NCBI GenBank assembly: GCA_030704615.1
Contig: CM060732.1
Span: forward strand, 33,275,053 to 33,339,052
Source of the DNA: Takakia lepidozioides
Taxonomy: Eukaryota; Streptophyta; Takakiopsida; Takakiales; Takakiaceae
DNA length: 64,000 nucleotides
Reading direction: 5' to 3'
Shown one piece after another: positions 35,651 through 46,154 of the stretch. The notes beneath the pieces were generated by a model. It did no database searches and had not been told where the DNA came from. It was given only the letters and a program-made list of their open reading frames with translations. How positions within the stretch are numbered: the first letter of the stretch is position 1; each line of letters begins with the position of its first letter. The position numbers and the translations under genes were made by a program.

Positions 35651-36361
35651 TCATATCGAGTCATGTTTCAGAGCTCTCTGAAAACCTCTTCTGATCTGAT
35701 CTTCCTGGGCTAAATTGCAAACCGATCCCGAAGTTCCGCTTTCTCTTCCTGATCCCTCAGCTAACTTATAGCTAGTACCCGACAACTCTTTCACGTCACT
35801 ACTCTTGCTCTCTCTCCCTCTATAATACACATATACGACTGAGCTGATGTCTGAAATCCGAGTGTGTAGGCTGCCTCTTCTCCGACTGCAATATGATACC
35901 TCAACTCCTAGTACTCTGCCAAAGTATGAAGAGGACGGGAGAGGGGAGAACCCGAGCAGCTCGCGGGACTGAATGTTTTTGACATTAGTAAGCAAAGGTA
36001 GAATGCGTGGGGGTGCGTGGGACCCGTGAGAGCAGCAACCTTTGGCCCCACTGAGTCGCACACTGATGTCAACAGCGCTGCTGCCACTGATGAAAACCCT
36101 TCGGCCCACAAACATCCCTTTCGTCCCACCACCAAACAAACGTCCAAGCTCGTCTGGTGTACTCGTGCAGAGATTGAAAAACAGAACGTACTCGCTGCAC
36201 CGTGCTGCCACAATATCCAAAACCCTCGTTGACTGCTGCCACATCACGCTTTTGTACAAGCCCATTACGTACCTGGAACTGGCAAGGCGCTGGCCCCCGA
36301 ACGTCAGGGACTGTCCAGGGTGCACAGTCGCTCGCCAGCGTGGCGCTTCGTCATTCCACAA
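35651..36361 (-). CDS. Hypothetical exon or ORF, up to 236 codons
   Basis: An uninterrupted minus-strand frame of about 710 bp ends 225 bp before the CCR-like start codon. The first ATG begins MGLYKSV. At its upstream end a CCTGCAG just before 36361 could be a splice acceptor, so it may be the last exon of another gene. The first half is rich in short hydrophobic stretches (GRLFGG, GRRVFISGSS); the second half is Ser/Arg-rich. I recognise no family. The opposite strand also has a long frame here, so coding is uncertain. Confidence 0.25.
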   Translation of the reverse strand: MWNDEAPRWRATVHPGQSLTFGGQRLASSRYVMGLYKSVMWQQSTRVLDIVAARCSEYVLFFNLCTSTPDELGRLFGGGTKGMFVGRRVFISGSSAVDISVRLSGAKGCCSHGSHAPPRILPLLTNVKNIQSRELLGFSPLPSSSYFGRVLGVEVSYCSRRRGSLHTRISDISSVVYVYYRGRESKSSDVKELSGTSYKLAEGSGRESGTSGSVCNLAQEDQIRRGFQRALKHDSI

Positions 36362-36630
36362 CTGCAGGCCTATTCTCTATTTTCACCTTTCTTTTTCTTT
36401 ACTACCTTCCTAACTCGTATTCACCTGCCTTCTATTTCCTACCTACCTAGAACATGATGTCACCTGTAGAAAATAGGTCATTGGAGATCGACAGCATCTT
36501 GAAGGCATGGCGGGGGCCCCATGCCCCACAGGCGTACTCGCTGGAGGGCCTCTACTTAGGCCACCAGGCTGTCCCAAGGTATAGCCCTACACTATATTTT
36601 AGAGTGATAAGGTAAATGGGTTTGAATAAA

Positions 36631-36858
36631 GTGTCAGGTATCCAAGTGGTTAGGTGTAATCCATGCAAATAAGGTCTAGGGTTCAATTCTTGCTGATGTA
36701 CAGAGGTGGAGTTAAGCAAACCATGTAGGGAAATTCAGGCTTTTGTTGTTTAACTACTGGCGCTTTCTTTCTGACGAAGTTTTTGATTTTTACACCCCAT
36801 CAATTGAAAATTCCTTTGCAAAACTAAAAAACATTTGAAAAAAAAAAAAAAAAAAAGC
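36631..36858 (+). mobile_element. tRNA-derived SINE with poly-A tail
   Basis: A box TATCCAAGTGG at 36639-36649 and B box GGGTTCAATTC at 36679-36689 are 40 bp apart, as in tRNA genes. The body ends in 19 A at 36838-36856. The pre-tail sequence (CAATTGAAAATTCCTTTGCA) resembles that of the SINE at 5.1 kb, so the two may share a 3' part. Confidence 0.7.
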
Positions 36859-37813
36859 TGACCCACTTTCCAGGTTGAATCTGGCGGAGCTAGTGTAACT
36901 TAAATAAGAGCCTCGTACACAGGACTATGTTGGAGAGCAGGTGAGTGCTAGGCCTCCTACCTTCCTACCTACCGTGCCTATGCATGGCGTCCAAAATATG
37001 GTACCATATGGAAGGGCTAGTGTCACATTACACTCCCACCACACGGCCTCTCCTACCGCACGGCCCACATCTCTTTCTCAAAAAACATTGCAACACTATA
37101 TGTAGTTACTGTATTTAGTCAGGCATCATAAGGGCGTGTTAGTTCACACTGCATTAACCCTTTAGTGTCCGGGCCCATTTTCAGGACATGCTGGGAAAAA
37201 AGGACCCTGGCCCATTGAATCTTTTTTATCTCCCAGATTTCTAAGTCCATGTAAAAGTGACCGTTGAATTTACTGCCCATCTACCCAAACTATGACCTCA
37301 AAAATTTACAGCCGTATCCAATTGCCAGATTAGAAGATTAGAAGATGCAGATGTGCCCCAAAAAGAATCCTTCCTAAAAATGGAGAGCATAAAAAACCAA
37401 AAAAGTTACCAAATTTGGGCAATGCTTCCCTAGCATGATATGAGAGTCTTGGGAATTGTGTACCTCACTTGATGCCGCACCTTCCCTGAAATTTTCGGTT
37501 TTTTTCTGACTTGTTTTCGTGTGGGCTGCTTTTGTACTCACAAATTTGGGGGTCTCAAAACCCAATTTGAAGCGGGCAGACCAAAATTTGAGCTTCAAAA
37601 ATTAAGTGGGACACATTTACAGTCCAATTCTCAATCGCTCTGGTCCATGTCATCATTGCATGTCAATCTAATTGGGAAATGTTCAGGCTATTTTTGAGCA
37701 CTGCCCGGTAATTCCCAGCCCAACCTATAATTTGGTCTGCAGCCCTACCGTATTTCTTACTTTAGCCCTTGTACCTAGCTGGTTTTGAAACTGTGAAACA
37801 TGTGGCTGCTGCA
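36859..37813. other. Intergenic, A/T-rich, no gene recognised
   Basis: No domain-bearing frame. This and the stretch after 41952 formed one unit before the Copia element inserted. Confidence 0.4.
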
Positions 37814-37818
37814 CATTC

Positions 37819-38125
37819 TGTTGGAAGTAATTAAACATATCTAAAAGACTAGGAGTCTTGAAGGCCAAAGGTTTAGAAGTCTAAGAGACTATCTTGTTTA
37901 ACTCACCTTTGGAAGGTGAATAGCTAGAAGGTGGATGGTCACCATAGTGGAAGTGGAAGTGACCAAGTAGGACTTCATAGAGACCTTCTTGTACAAGCTC
38001 GGGGGTGAAGCCACTAGTCTAAGTGTAAGAGTATGATGGTGGCTTCTATGGTTGGGAGGAGAGCTTTAGTTTTAGCTTTAGACTAAGATTTTAGTTCTTG
38101 TTCATGTTCTTGTTCAATTCTAACA
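37819..38125 (+). repeat. 5' LTR of Copia element
   Basis: 307 bp, TGTTGGAAG to TTCTAACA. It matches the 3' LTR with no length change. Confidence 0.95.
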
Positions 38126-38139
38126 TGGTATCAGAGCCA
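38126..38139 (+). other. Primer binding site, initiator tRNA-Met 3' end
   Basis: TGGTATCAGAGCCA directly abuts the 5' LTR and is complementary to the 3' end of plant initiator tRNA-Met. Confidence 0.9.
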
Positions 38140-38186
38140 TTCTTCTCTAGGTGAGAGTTGGTAGTTGAGATTGAGAGAACTTCATC

Positions 38187-38841
38187 ATGGCTGAAGCGTC
38201 ATCTTCTAGCAATCCTCATTCTATGTCTATGACGAGTGCATTAGATGTGAGAGTGGAAGATCGATTCAATGGAACTAACTATCAAACCTGGAAGTTTAGG
38301 ATAGAGATGGTCATAGACAAAGATCTATGGGGAGTGGGATGGATCAGTCCCAAGACCTGACACTATTGTTGCCCAAGCCATTTGGGATATGAGGCGACGC
38401 AAAAGTTCTATGGTCTGAAGCTGACCGAGTCAGACTCAGTTGAACAACACTTGAATTTGTTTTGTGTATTGCGAGATCAACTAGTCTATGTGGGAACTAA
38501 TGTGACTGATGAACACGCCACAATGGTGTTATTGGCAACCTTATCTGAATCCTATGATGGTTTTGTGGTGTCTCTAGTAGGACAAACCAACTTAACTATT
38601 GATGTTGTCATAGGACTTCTCCTCAAGGGAGAAACAAGAAGAAAATGTCAAGGTACGTCTACAAAGGTAGACAGAGCTTTGTGCAAGACTAGAGTAGTCT
38701 TGAATAGAAGACTCTCTTCACATGTGTCTCAGAAGTCCCACAGGTTTCATAAACCTCAATCTAGCTCAAAGATTAAAAAAAAACCAAAATAAGATGTTTT
38801 TATTGCAAAAAACTTGGTCACATGATCAAATATTGTAGAAA
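38187..38841 (+). pseudogene. Copia gag remnant
   Basis: The start at 38187 gives the usual N-terminal region (FNGTNYQTWKFRIEM) but meets a stop after about 58 codons. The core domain resumes at 38382-38792 in another frame, and part of the middle is missing. A CX2CX4HX4C zinc knuckle (CFYCKKLGHMIKYC) lies at about 38795-38835 in yet another frame. Confidence 0.8.
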
Positions 38842-41619
38842 TCGCATTGCAGATGAGCGCAGCAGAGAGGGTCAAGGGAACATAACTACTCATCAAATGA
38901 ACGTTATTCTATTTGTTGTGTCTCTCTCAGCCACTACTAGACAGAAGCATGTGTGGTATGTTGATTCAAGAACATCTCAACATATGAGTTCAGAGAGAGA
39001 GCATTTCTTATCATATAAATCTCTTTCATCTACACAATATGTTCTTTTGGGAGATGATAGCAAGCATGTCATTAGTAGGAAAGGCTTAGTCTCTCTTATG
39101 CTCAATGAAGGGGAAACCATAGAGGTGGAAAATGTCCTACATGTCCCTACTTTAACAAAGAACCTGCTGTCTGTAAGGCAAATTGTTGCAAAAGGATACA
39201 GAGTGGTATTCCAAGATGAGAGTTGTACTATCATAAATAGCTCAGGAGCTGTGGTAACAAGAACTATTCTTGATAATTGCTTATAGATTACAACATCATG
39301 TCTCTAGTGCTCTTACCACATTTTCACCACAATTGGGATCTATACTTGTCATGTCAGAAACAGAATTGTGGCAAGGTCATGCAACTCTCAAGCCATCTTG
39401 TGGAAGGACTATCATTGGAGAAGATAAGTGATATGCGTATATGCAAAGGTTGCCTAGAAGGGAAGCAACATCGAGGTCAATTTCCTAAGGATGGTGGACA
39501 AAGAGCCACAAGTATATTGGAGATTGTACATTCTGATGTGTGCGGGCCAATGCAAACCACATCACTTGGAGGAGCAAGGTACTTTGTGACATTCATTGAT
39601 GATTTGTAGGGTTGTGGTGGATTTCCTAAGGCAGAAAAGTTAAGTGCTAGAGAAATTCAAGGAGTTCTAAGTACTTGCAGAAAACAAACTGGAAAGCCTC
39701 TTAAGATTTTGAGATCTGACAATGGTGGTGAATACATCTCAAAGGCTTTCAATCAACTTTGTCAAGAGAATGGAATAGCTCGACAGCTTACTGTTTCATA
39801 TACACCTGAGCAGAATGGTGTAGCTGAGCAGATGAATAGATCATTGCAAGAATTTGCAAGGAGTATGTTGAAAGAAATTAATCGTTCAAATCATTTTTGG
39901 GCAGAAGCTGTTGGCACTGCAGCATATCTTCACAACAGAATACCTACAAAATCAGTATTGGAAAAACACCAGAAGAGGTATGGAGTGGTCAGAAGCCTAG
40001 TGTGGCTCATTGTAGGATTTTTGAACGTCGTGCATATGTCTATATTCCTACTCAGAAGCGAAGGAAACTTTACTCCAAATTAGAAGGATGTATCTTTCAT
40101 TGGCTACACAGAAAATGTGAAAGGATATAAGTTGTTCAATGAGATAACTAAGGCTGTCAAACACACGTAGTGTTTGATGAAGACTTCATACCCTCTTTGG
40201 TAGTAGGAGAAGATGACATGGGAATGAGCTTAGAGCCATTACACCATTTCCAATATGAGTCTCAGTTGATATGGACTCTAGAGATGAAGTTGAAGATGTG
40301 TCAATTCTAAAGAGATCTCAACGGGAAAGAAAAGCTCATAGTAGGCTGATTACATCTATGAATGTCATTGAAGCTATGGAAGAAGCATCACAAGTGGTTG
40401 AACCTGCTACATATGAGGAAGCGATGCGCTCTCCAGACAAACTACAATAGGAAGAAGCAATCAACTCAGAGTTGGATTCATTGATGCAAAACAAAACATG
40501 GACACTCACTAGGTTGTCTGTAGCACGAAGAGCCATTGGTTGCAAGTGGATCTACAAGTTGAAGTACAAAGCTGATAGATCTATTTACCGGTACAAAGCT
40601 CGTCTTATAGCTAAAAGCTATGTACAAATTCAAGGAGTGGATTATAATGAAACATTCTCACCAGTGGTGAAGATTTCTTCTATCAGAGTGTTGTTAGCTC
40701 TTGCAGCTCGACATGATCACGAAGTTCATCAAATGGATGTTAAAACGACATTTCTGAATGGAAAACTACAAGAAGAGATCTACATGAGACAACCTGAAGG
40801 GTTTGTACAAGGAGAAAGTGATATTGTGTGTAAGCTGCAAAAGTCAAAGTCCTCGAGCTTAGTATGTCAGGATCGATGCTTATCTTTTAAAGGCAAGATT
40901 TGAGCGAAACATTGCTGACACAAACATCTATGTGAAAAAGATGGGAGAGCAATTTGTGGTCATAGCTCTTTATGTGGATGACACAATCATTGTCACCAAC
41001 GATCGTCAAAGGTTGTTGCTAGAAACCAAAGCACTGTCGAGTGCTGAGTTTGTCATAACTGACATGGGTGATATTCGGTTCTGGATTGGTATTCAAATCA
41101 GCAGAGATCAAGTGAACCATACAATATTCATGCATCAACGACAATACATTGAGACCATTCTACAAAGGTTTAAGTTGGAGATGAGTAAGCCAACATCAAC
41201 TCCTCTCGAAGTTGGTTTGAAACTTACGAAGGATATGGCACCTAAGACTCAAGAAAAGCAGGAAGATATGAGGAAAACTCCTTATCATTACACAAGCAGC
41301 AAATGAGGCTATTTGGTTACGGAAGTTGCTTGGAGATTTGGGTCATTTTCAATCACTACCTATGACTCTCTATTGTGACAATCAAAGTGCGATTGCACTG
41401 AGTCAAAATCCGAAGTATCATTCAAAGACGAAGCACATTGAAGTGCAACATCATTACATACGGGAAGTTCTATGTAAGGAAGAGATCAAGGTGATATATT
41501 GTGCTACAGGAGATATGGTTGCGGATGATTTGACGAAGAGTCTACCACAAACAAAACACATCAAGTGTTCAGCCTTACTTGGTGTCTCTTCTCCAAAGAC
41601 AAACGAAGTAGCTCAATGA
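38822..41619 (+). pseudogene. Copia pol remnant (PR, IN, RT, RNase H)
   Basis: The protease region at about 38950 reads VDSRTS where the active site should be DSG, so the catalytic motif is lost. The GAG-pre-integrase and integrase span 39421-40083; the core acidic residues are recognisable ([21 protein letters not shown]), but a stop at 39607 interrupts the domain. Reverse transcriptase (40472-40903 and 40932-41306) keeps MDVKTTFLNG and YVDDTII across a frame break. The RNase H C-terminus (YCDNQSAIALSQNP) is at 41326-41619, with its N-terminal half deleted. Confidence 0.85.
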
Positions 41620-41630
41620 AATGGTTTAAT

Positions 41631-41640
41631 TGAGTGGGAG
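41631..41640 (+). other. Polypurine tract of Copia element
   Basis: TGAGTGGGAG lies immediately before the 3' LTR, where plus-strand synthesis is primed. Confidence 0.8.
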
Positions 41641-41947
41641 TGTTGGAAGTAATTAAACATATCTAAAAGGCTAAGAGTCTTAAAGACCAAAGGCTTGGAA
41701 GTCTAAGAGACTATCTTGTTTAATTCACCTTTGGAAGGTGAATGGCTAGAAGGTGGATGATCACCATAGTGGAAGTGGAAGTGACCAAGTAAGACTTCCT
41801 AGAGACCTTTTAGTAGAAGCTTGGGGGTGAAGCCACTAGTCTAAGTGTAAGAGTATGATGGTGGCTTCTATGGTTGGGAGGAGAGCTTTAGTTTTAGTTT
41901 TAGTCTAAGACTTTAGTTCTTGTTCATGTTCTTGCTCAATTCTAACA
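41641..41947 (+). repeat. 3' LTR of Copia element
   Basis: 307 bp, followed by the CATTC target duplication. Confidence 0.95.
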
Positions 41948-41952
41948 CATTC

Positions 41953-43278
41953 ATGGGACATTGGGATGTGTATGGGCCCGCCTTTCTTAGAGTGGAAACC
42001 TTTCCGTAACCTCACCGTGGTTGCCATGTAAGCAATCCGGGCAATGATTCAGCAAAAATATGTCAAAAAAGCTGAGTTAGCCCTAAATTGGGGGGTCTTA
42101 CTCCATGTATGTATTTCTTTTTTGAAGATTGGCCAATGCCATTGTGTGTAAGAGTTTTTTTTCTACTTAATGAGCCTAATTTGACTCAAATCAGAGTTAA
42201 TCCCAGTAAAAACTGGATGGTTAAAGAAACCTAATAAACCCAAAACGGGTCGGTTTGACACTTATGGGTTAAGCTAACCCTTAAACGACGACGCGACCTG
42301 AATCAGGTCGGGTCATTTTTCATCCATCCCGTAATTTCCGTGGATGAAGTCCGATTTCGTTCATCCCTGAACAAAAAATGTAGCGCGGAAAATTTCACGT
42401 CCGTTCTAATTTACAGCGGGCAGAAGCAGTAAATGTTCCGCTGTCTAGAATTTCTTAAGTGCCAAGGGGGGCGCTAACTGCGTTGACCCTGTTGACGTGG
42501 CAGGCGCCAAGGCCGAGTTGCCGACGTGCAGCGTGTGGGGGCGCGGGATTCCACCCTGCTGGAATCTAATGCTTGGCCTGCGAAATAATGCGATGCCTGG
42601 AGTTGATTCCGTGAGGGCCCGCCTCGTTGTTTGGGTTTTGGCGACGTGGCCCCCCAAAACCCCCGCCGGAAAGTACTACCTGCTCCGGCCATAACAGCCT
42701 GAGCTGGGATGCAAGCCAAAAACTGCTCGATTGCAGATATGAGCATGGCAATTTTGCAGAATCCAATTTTTTTTTCACCATTGTCTCTGCATTGCTGCAG
42801 AGGTGTGAGTGCCCAGGAGTGTGACTATGTATAGCATTCCCACAGGAAAAATAAAAAACCCTCCATTTTTACTTGGTCAAAAGCTTTTTTCGGGGGTGAA
42901 ATTGAAATTGGTGGCCATGTGAAAAAACAACATTGCCATTTTGTTATGATCTGCCAATTGTAACGGTGAAACTGTCTGAAAATTCATGGACAGATGGATG
43001 TAGTAGGTAGGAACATTTCTATAAGGTCCATTTCTGTGGATGATTCAGGGCAGGAAGTTATGGCCTCATCCATCCCATTATGTATGCTTTTTGGGCTGGC
43101 CCACCAAAACGGTGGTGGGATGGGGCGGTGGGCCCAAGACATGCGCAGAAGACGCCGCTAGATCTTTCCAGAAGCGTCCCTGGAGGCTGGAACTGGAAGG
43201 GGCGAAAGCCGGAGATCTGGACGACACAGTATTGTAAAAGCTGTGGAAGGCTGCCAGACTGCTCACCGACGCCTATGT
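41953..43278. other. Intergenic, no gene recognised
   Basis: It contains two neighbouring perfect palindromes (42266-42280 and 42294-42310) and a G/C-richer part from about 42400 to 42700. The short frames on both strands show no domain. Confidence 0.4.
42266..42310. repeat. Two adjacent short palindromes
   Basis: GGGTTA-AGC-TAACCC at 42266-42280 and CGACCTGA-A-TCAGGTCG at 42294-42310 are each perfect inverted repeats with a 1-3 nt centre, 13 bp apart. Confidence 0.6.
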
Positions 43279-43837
43279 GAGCCAAAACATGCATGCTCTA
43301 CAGAAATCTAATCTTAGACTTTGGATCTCGTTTCATTTACTCTACCTTGGAAAAGGAAACGGCCTCGGTTCTTCATCTCTGACACCTGGGCTGTGTAGTA
43401 AACACAATCAGCCAGACTCTTAACTGTACATGATGATTTTTGATCGCAGAGGCAAATGATTAAAGCCGCAGTGGAGGGCGCACACGAAGCTTTGTGCACA
43501 TGCCAACTTGAGGCGGTGGTGATGTGTCCGAGAGGAGATTTTTCAGTTGTCAGAATGACATCCCAGGTGACTGTCACGAATGGTGATTATGTGGCAAGCT
43601 TATAATCTCAAAAGTTTACGAATAAGTTAGCTTGATGTCCAGCCTCCAGGCCTCTCGGAATTGACAAGTAGCATCTAGAAAATGGAAGATCGGGAGAGCT
43701 CGCGAAAGATCCGATCATGCCAAGTTGAACATTACAGTAACTTGAGATTTCAAGTCAGAGACGACAACAATGGCTGAGAAGGTAGCGTCGTCCTGAAAGC
43801 TGAAACCCACAACATGGACCTCGTAACCACCTGTCCA
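43279..43837 (+). pseudogene. CCR-like pseudogene fragment (inverted partial copy)
   Basis: This segment aligns with the minus strand of the CCR-like gene from intron 2 to the middle of exon 4, including intron 3. Shared landmarks: CTTTGGATCTCGTTT and GCCAGACTCTTAACT in intron 2, the GCAG acceptor, GCAGTGGAGGGC and TGTGCACATGCCAAC in exon 3, GGTGATTA and CCTCTCGGAA in intron 3, ATGGCTGAGAAGGTAGCG and ACCCACAACATGGACCT in exon 4. Much of exon 3 is deleted and exon 4 has an in-frame stop. Because the intron is kept, the copy arose by DNA duplication and not by retroposition. Confidence 0.85.
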
Positions 43838-44219
43838 GGGGGCAAGGCTGATGCTCATGTGGTGGCCCACGCAGGGTGGGCCACGTATTGGGCAGGCTAC
43901 CTTTCATGAGCCCAAAAAGTAGACTCCCTTGTTTATAGAAGTTAGTACACGTGTCCCACCTCCTCCAATTGGCCTGCGATCGGTGCTGACATGCCTGACA
44001 TGTCAGACGCATAACGAATGCTGAAATATTAAGATCCAAGAATCTCAGGCAGTTTATGGCTAATAACGAGACAAACGTTACAAAGCAAATCTTAATACTA
44101 TAAATTAAGCTGTTGATGAATTTTAGTGAAATATGCAAGACTCTCATAATCTTTTATAAATGTAATTTGAGTTGGGGGGCTATTCCCGTAAAAATAAGGG
44201 GCTTGGGTACCAAATACAG

Positions 44220-44273
44220 AAAATACTTTTTTTTATAAAAGGAAGCGGAGCTCCGTTCATCAAAAATACTTTT
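44220..44273 (-). mobile_element. Tiny retroposed fragment with 11-bp direct repeats
   Basis: AAAATACTTTT occurs at 44220-44230 and 44263-44273 and flanks a 32-bp insert that starts with T-residues (an A-tail on the minus strand). This looks like a severely 5'-truncated retroposon with target-site duplication. Confidence 0.35.
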
Positions 44274-44825
44274 ATTTCATAATTTCCAGTAAAAGACAAG
44301 TGCAGTAGAACTCAACCAACCAATACTAATTCCAATCATATTTCTTGTATCTGATTCAAAATTAGTCATAAAGTTTCAAAGATACTTCGGTTTTCAAGAC
44401 CAACTCTTTCAACCACACATCCATCCTCTCCATCTGGTTAGGGGTGCCGGCCTAGAGAATCTCTGGAATCAAAGGACGCTACCACAGGAGCGGCAAGGGA
44501 AACAAAATGCGACCAGCCAGCCGTTTGGTTGATGAATAGTAACTGACTACCACCGCACCTGAAGAATGGCAAGGAGAGGAGAAGACAATGTGATGTGCTT
44601 ATGTGGAACCGGGTTGGAATCATGTGAGCACAGCATGAGCACCACCCAAGGGTCATGGGAGTTTTATGTTTTTTTTACCTCGGTCATAGGAGTTATATGT
44701 TTTCAAAACGAAACAAAACCATAAGCGGATATATTTTTGGTGCATTTGTACCACAATCTGCGCCAATCCAGCGAGGCAAAACCTTAGTAGTTTAGCCAGA
44801 AACCCTAAACTTAAACCGGCGGCGG

Positions 44826-45075
44826 TGAATTTCGCATTGAGAAATAATATGTGCTATGGGCACAAACTGAATATCGCAGTGAGAAATGATGTGTTATGGG
44901 CACGAACTGAACAATGATAGTTTCGATGAATTTCGCATTGAGAAATGATATGTGCTTTGGACACAAATTGAATTTCGCAGTGAGAAATGATAGTTTAGGT
45001 GAATTTCGCATTGAGAAATGATATGTGCTAAGGGCACAAACCTAAGAAGCGGTGGGTTTCGCATTGACAAAAAGT
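44826..45075 (+). repeat. Diverged minisatellite
   Basis: Units built on TTTCGCATTGAGAAATGATA and TGTGCT-GGGCACAAA recur about five to six times, some shortened, with an alternating GCATTGAG/GCAGTGAG form. Confidence 0.75.
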
Positions 45076-45125
45076 CACGCCTATAGGGTAACATGTTCAT
45101 CAGGTATAGGGGCTACTTCTTCTTT

Positions 45126-45171
45126 ACATCATTCAATTTAAATCTGAATCTAAATCTAAATTGAATGATGT
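45126..45171. repeat. 15-bp perfect hairpin
   Basis: ACATCATTCAATTTA (45126-45140) and its reverse complement (45157-45171) are separated by 16 nt. Confidence 0.8.
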
Positions 45172-45400
45172 TCAACAATCTATTATGAACTTATATGTAG
45201 TCTACAATGACATGTATCAATGAATGTGTCACCTATTATATTGAGGGGGATTTACCGGTGACAGGAATGGGTCAACACTTGCTTGAAGGCTAAAGGTTAC
45301 AAGCCATGGACTGAATGACCAGAAGGCTCCATCACTTTCCCCATACTTTTGTACTCCACCCGGAAATGAAGACCTCCCTTACCTACCACTAGTCAAGGAG

Positions 45401-45435
45401 GTCCTCCATAATGGAGATCCTCCGTAATGGAGGAC
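45401..45435. repeat. Imperfect 35-bp palindrome
   Basis: It begins GTCCTCCATAATGGAG and ends TAATGGAGGAC; the two halves pair with a few mismatches. Confidence 0.6.
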
Positions 45436-45559
45436 ATCCATTAGGTGAGGTGTGAAGTAGATGTTGTGCAGAATCCAAACGAATAATTAAAATAATATGT
45501 ACAATGGTGGGAGGTTAGTAAGGGCCATGGAACACTCCCCAAAGAAACTGCCCCCACAA

Positions 45560-45930
45560 CGGAATCACCCCTCCTGAAAATGTGTCACCCTCGTAATGGC
45601 CCCTCCTTACATCAACGGCCTTCCATGAGGTTGCGGCCCTGCAGGGAAGAACAAATGTAGTCTTACATGGCCAGCAAAATTCGTTTGCTCTTTCCTGAAG
45701 GGACGTGTTTTCTGCGCTCTCGTGGAAGGGTCGACTATTAGTCCATTGGGGGCATTAAAAAAAAGGGATGACGCATACCAAAAGAAGCGTAAGTTATGGT
45801 GTCTCTTTGTCACAATGGACTAATAGGAACTATGGCCTCGTTTACGTTAGAAGTTGGACACTTTGAACCCTAGATCACATGGCAAGGCACAAAATCCCAA
45901 CTACCGAGTTACCCGGAAGTTCAATGGGCG
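45560..45930 (-). mobile_element. tRNA-headed repeat, minus-strand copy
   Basis: On the minus strand an A box (TAACTCGGTAGTTGGG, 45896-45911) and B box (GGGTTCAAAGT, 45860-45870) 41 bp apart head the unit. Next comes the body shared with 27.2 kb (CACCATAACTTACGCTTC), then a tail at 45560-45720 shared in inverted orientation with 46155-46310. The A/B spacing and two independent matches support a SINE-like family. Confidence 0.6.
45735..45826. repeat. 14-bp perfect inverted repeat within the SINE-like unit
   Basis: CTATTAGTCCATTG (45735-45748) and CAATGGACTAATAG (45813-45826) flank 64 bp that contains the shared body motif and an A8 run. Confidence 0.75.
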
Positions 45931-46154
45931 CTCAAATGGTCTATATAGGACAGACGTGGGTATTTTTTGGTATTCTTTAACTTGTGTGGCATCTTTCTTT
46001 TGATATTTTTTAACATTAGGTCTTGGAACATCAGAAGCATTGGTTCCCAAGCTACTAGCCTAGTAGGACAAGCCATGTGGCCCTCTCAGGTAGCCTGGTG
46101 GAATAGAACTGTGACCGAACTCTGGCAGAGGAGGCATGCCCACAGAATCACCTT

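Larger units (their letters stand above)
37819..41947 (+). mobile_element. Ty1/Copia LTR retrotransposon, degenerate
   Basis: It is a complete insertion in outline: 307-bp LTRs (37819-38125 and 41641-41947) starting TG and ending CA, flanked by the 5-bp target duplication CATTC (37814-37818, 41948-41952). I count about 19 mismatches between the LTRs (roughly 94% identity), so it is not recent. The internal order gag, protease, integrase, reverse transcriptase, RNase H is the Copia order. Frameshifts, stops and internal deletions (in gag, between the halves of reverse transcriptase, and in the N-part of RNase H) make it non-autonomous. Confidence 0.95.

Noticed and set aside
36454-36590. Short plus-strand coding-like segment (MMSPVENRSLEID...) followed by a GTATAG donor
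   Set aside because: The amino-acid text looks protein-like, but there is no second exon, family or supporting signal downstream.
44826-45075. CRISPR-like array
   Set aside because: Repeats are diverged and spacers are not unique sequences of constant length; the host is a eukaryote.
46016-46060. LINE endonuclease start (SWNIRSIGS)
   Set aside because: Only about ten residues match and no other LINE sequence adjoins, so it is mentioned but not called as an element.
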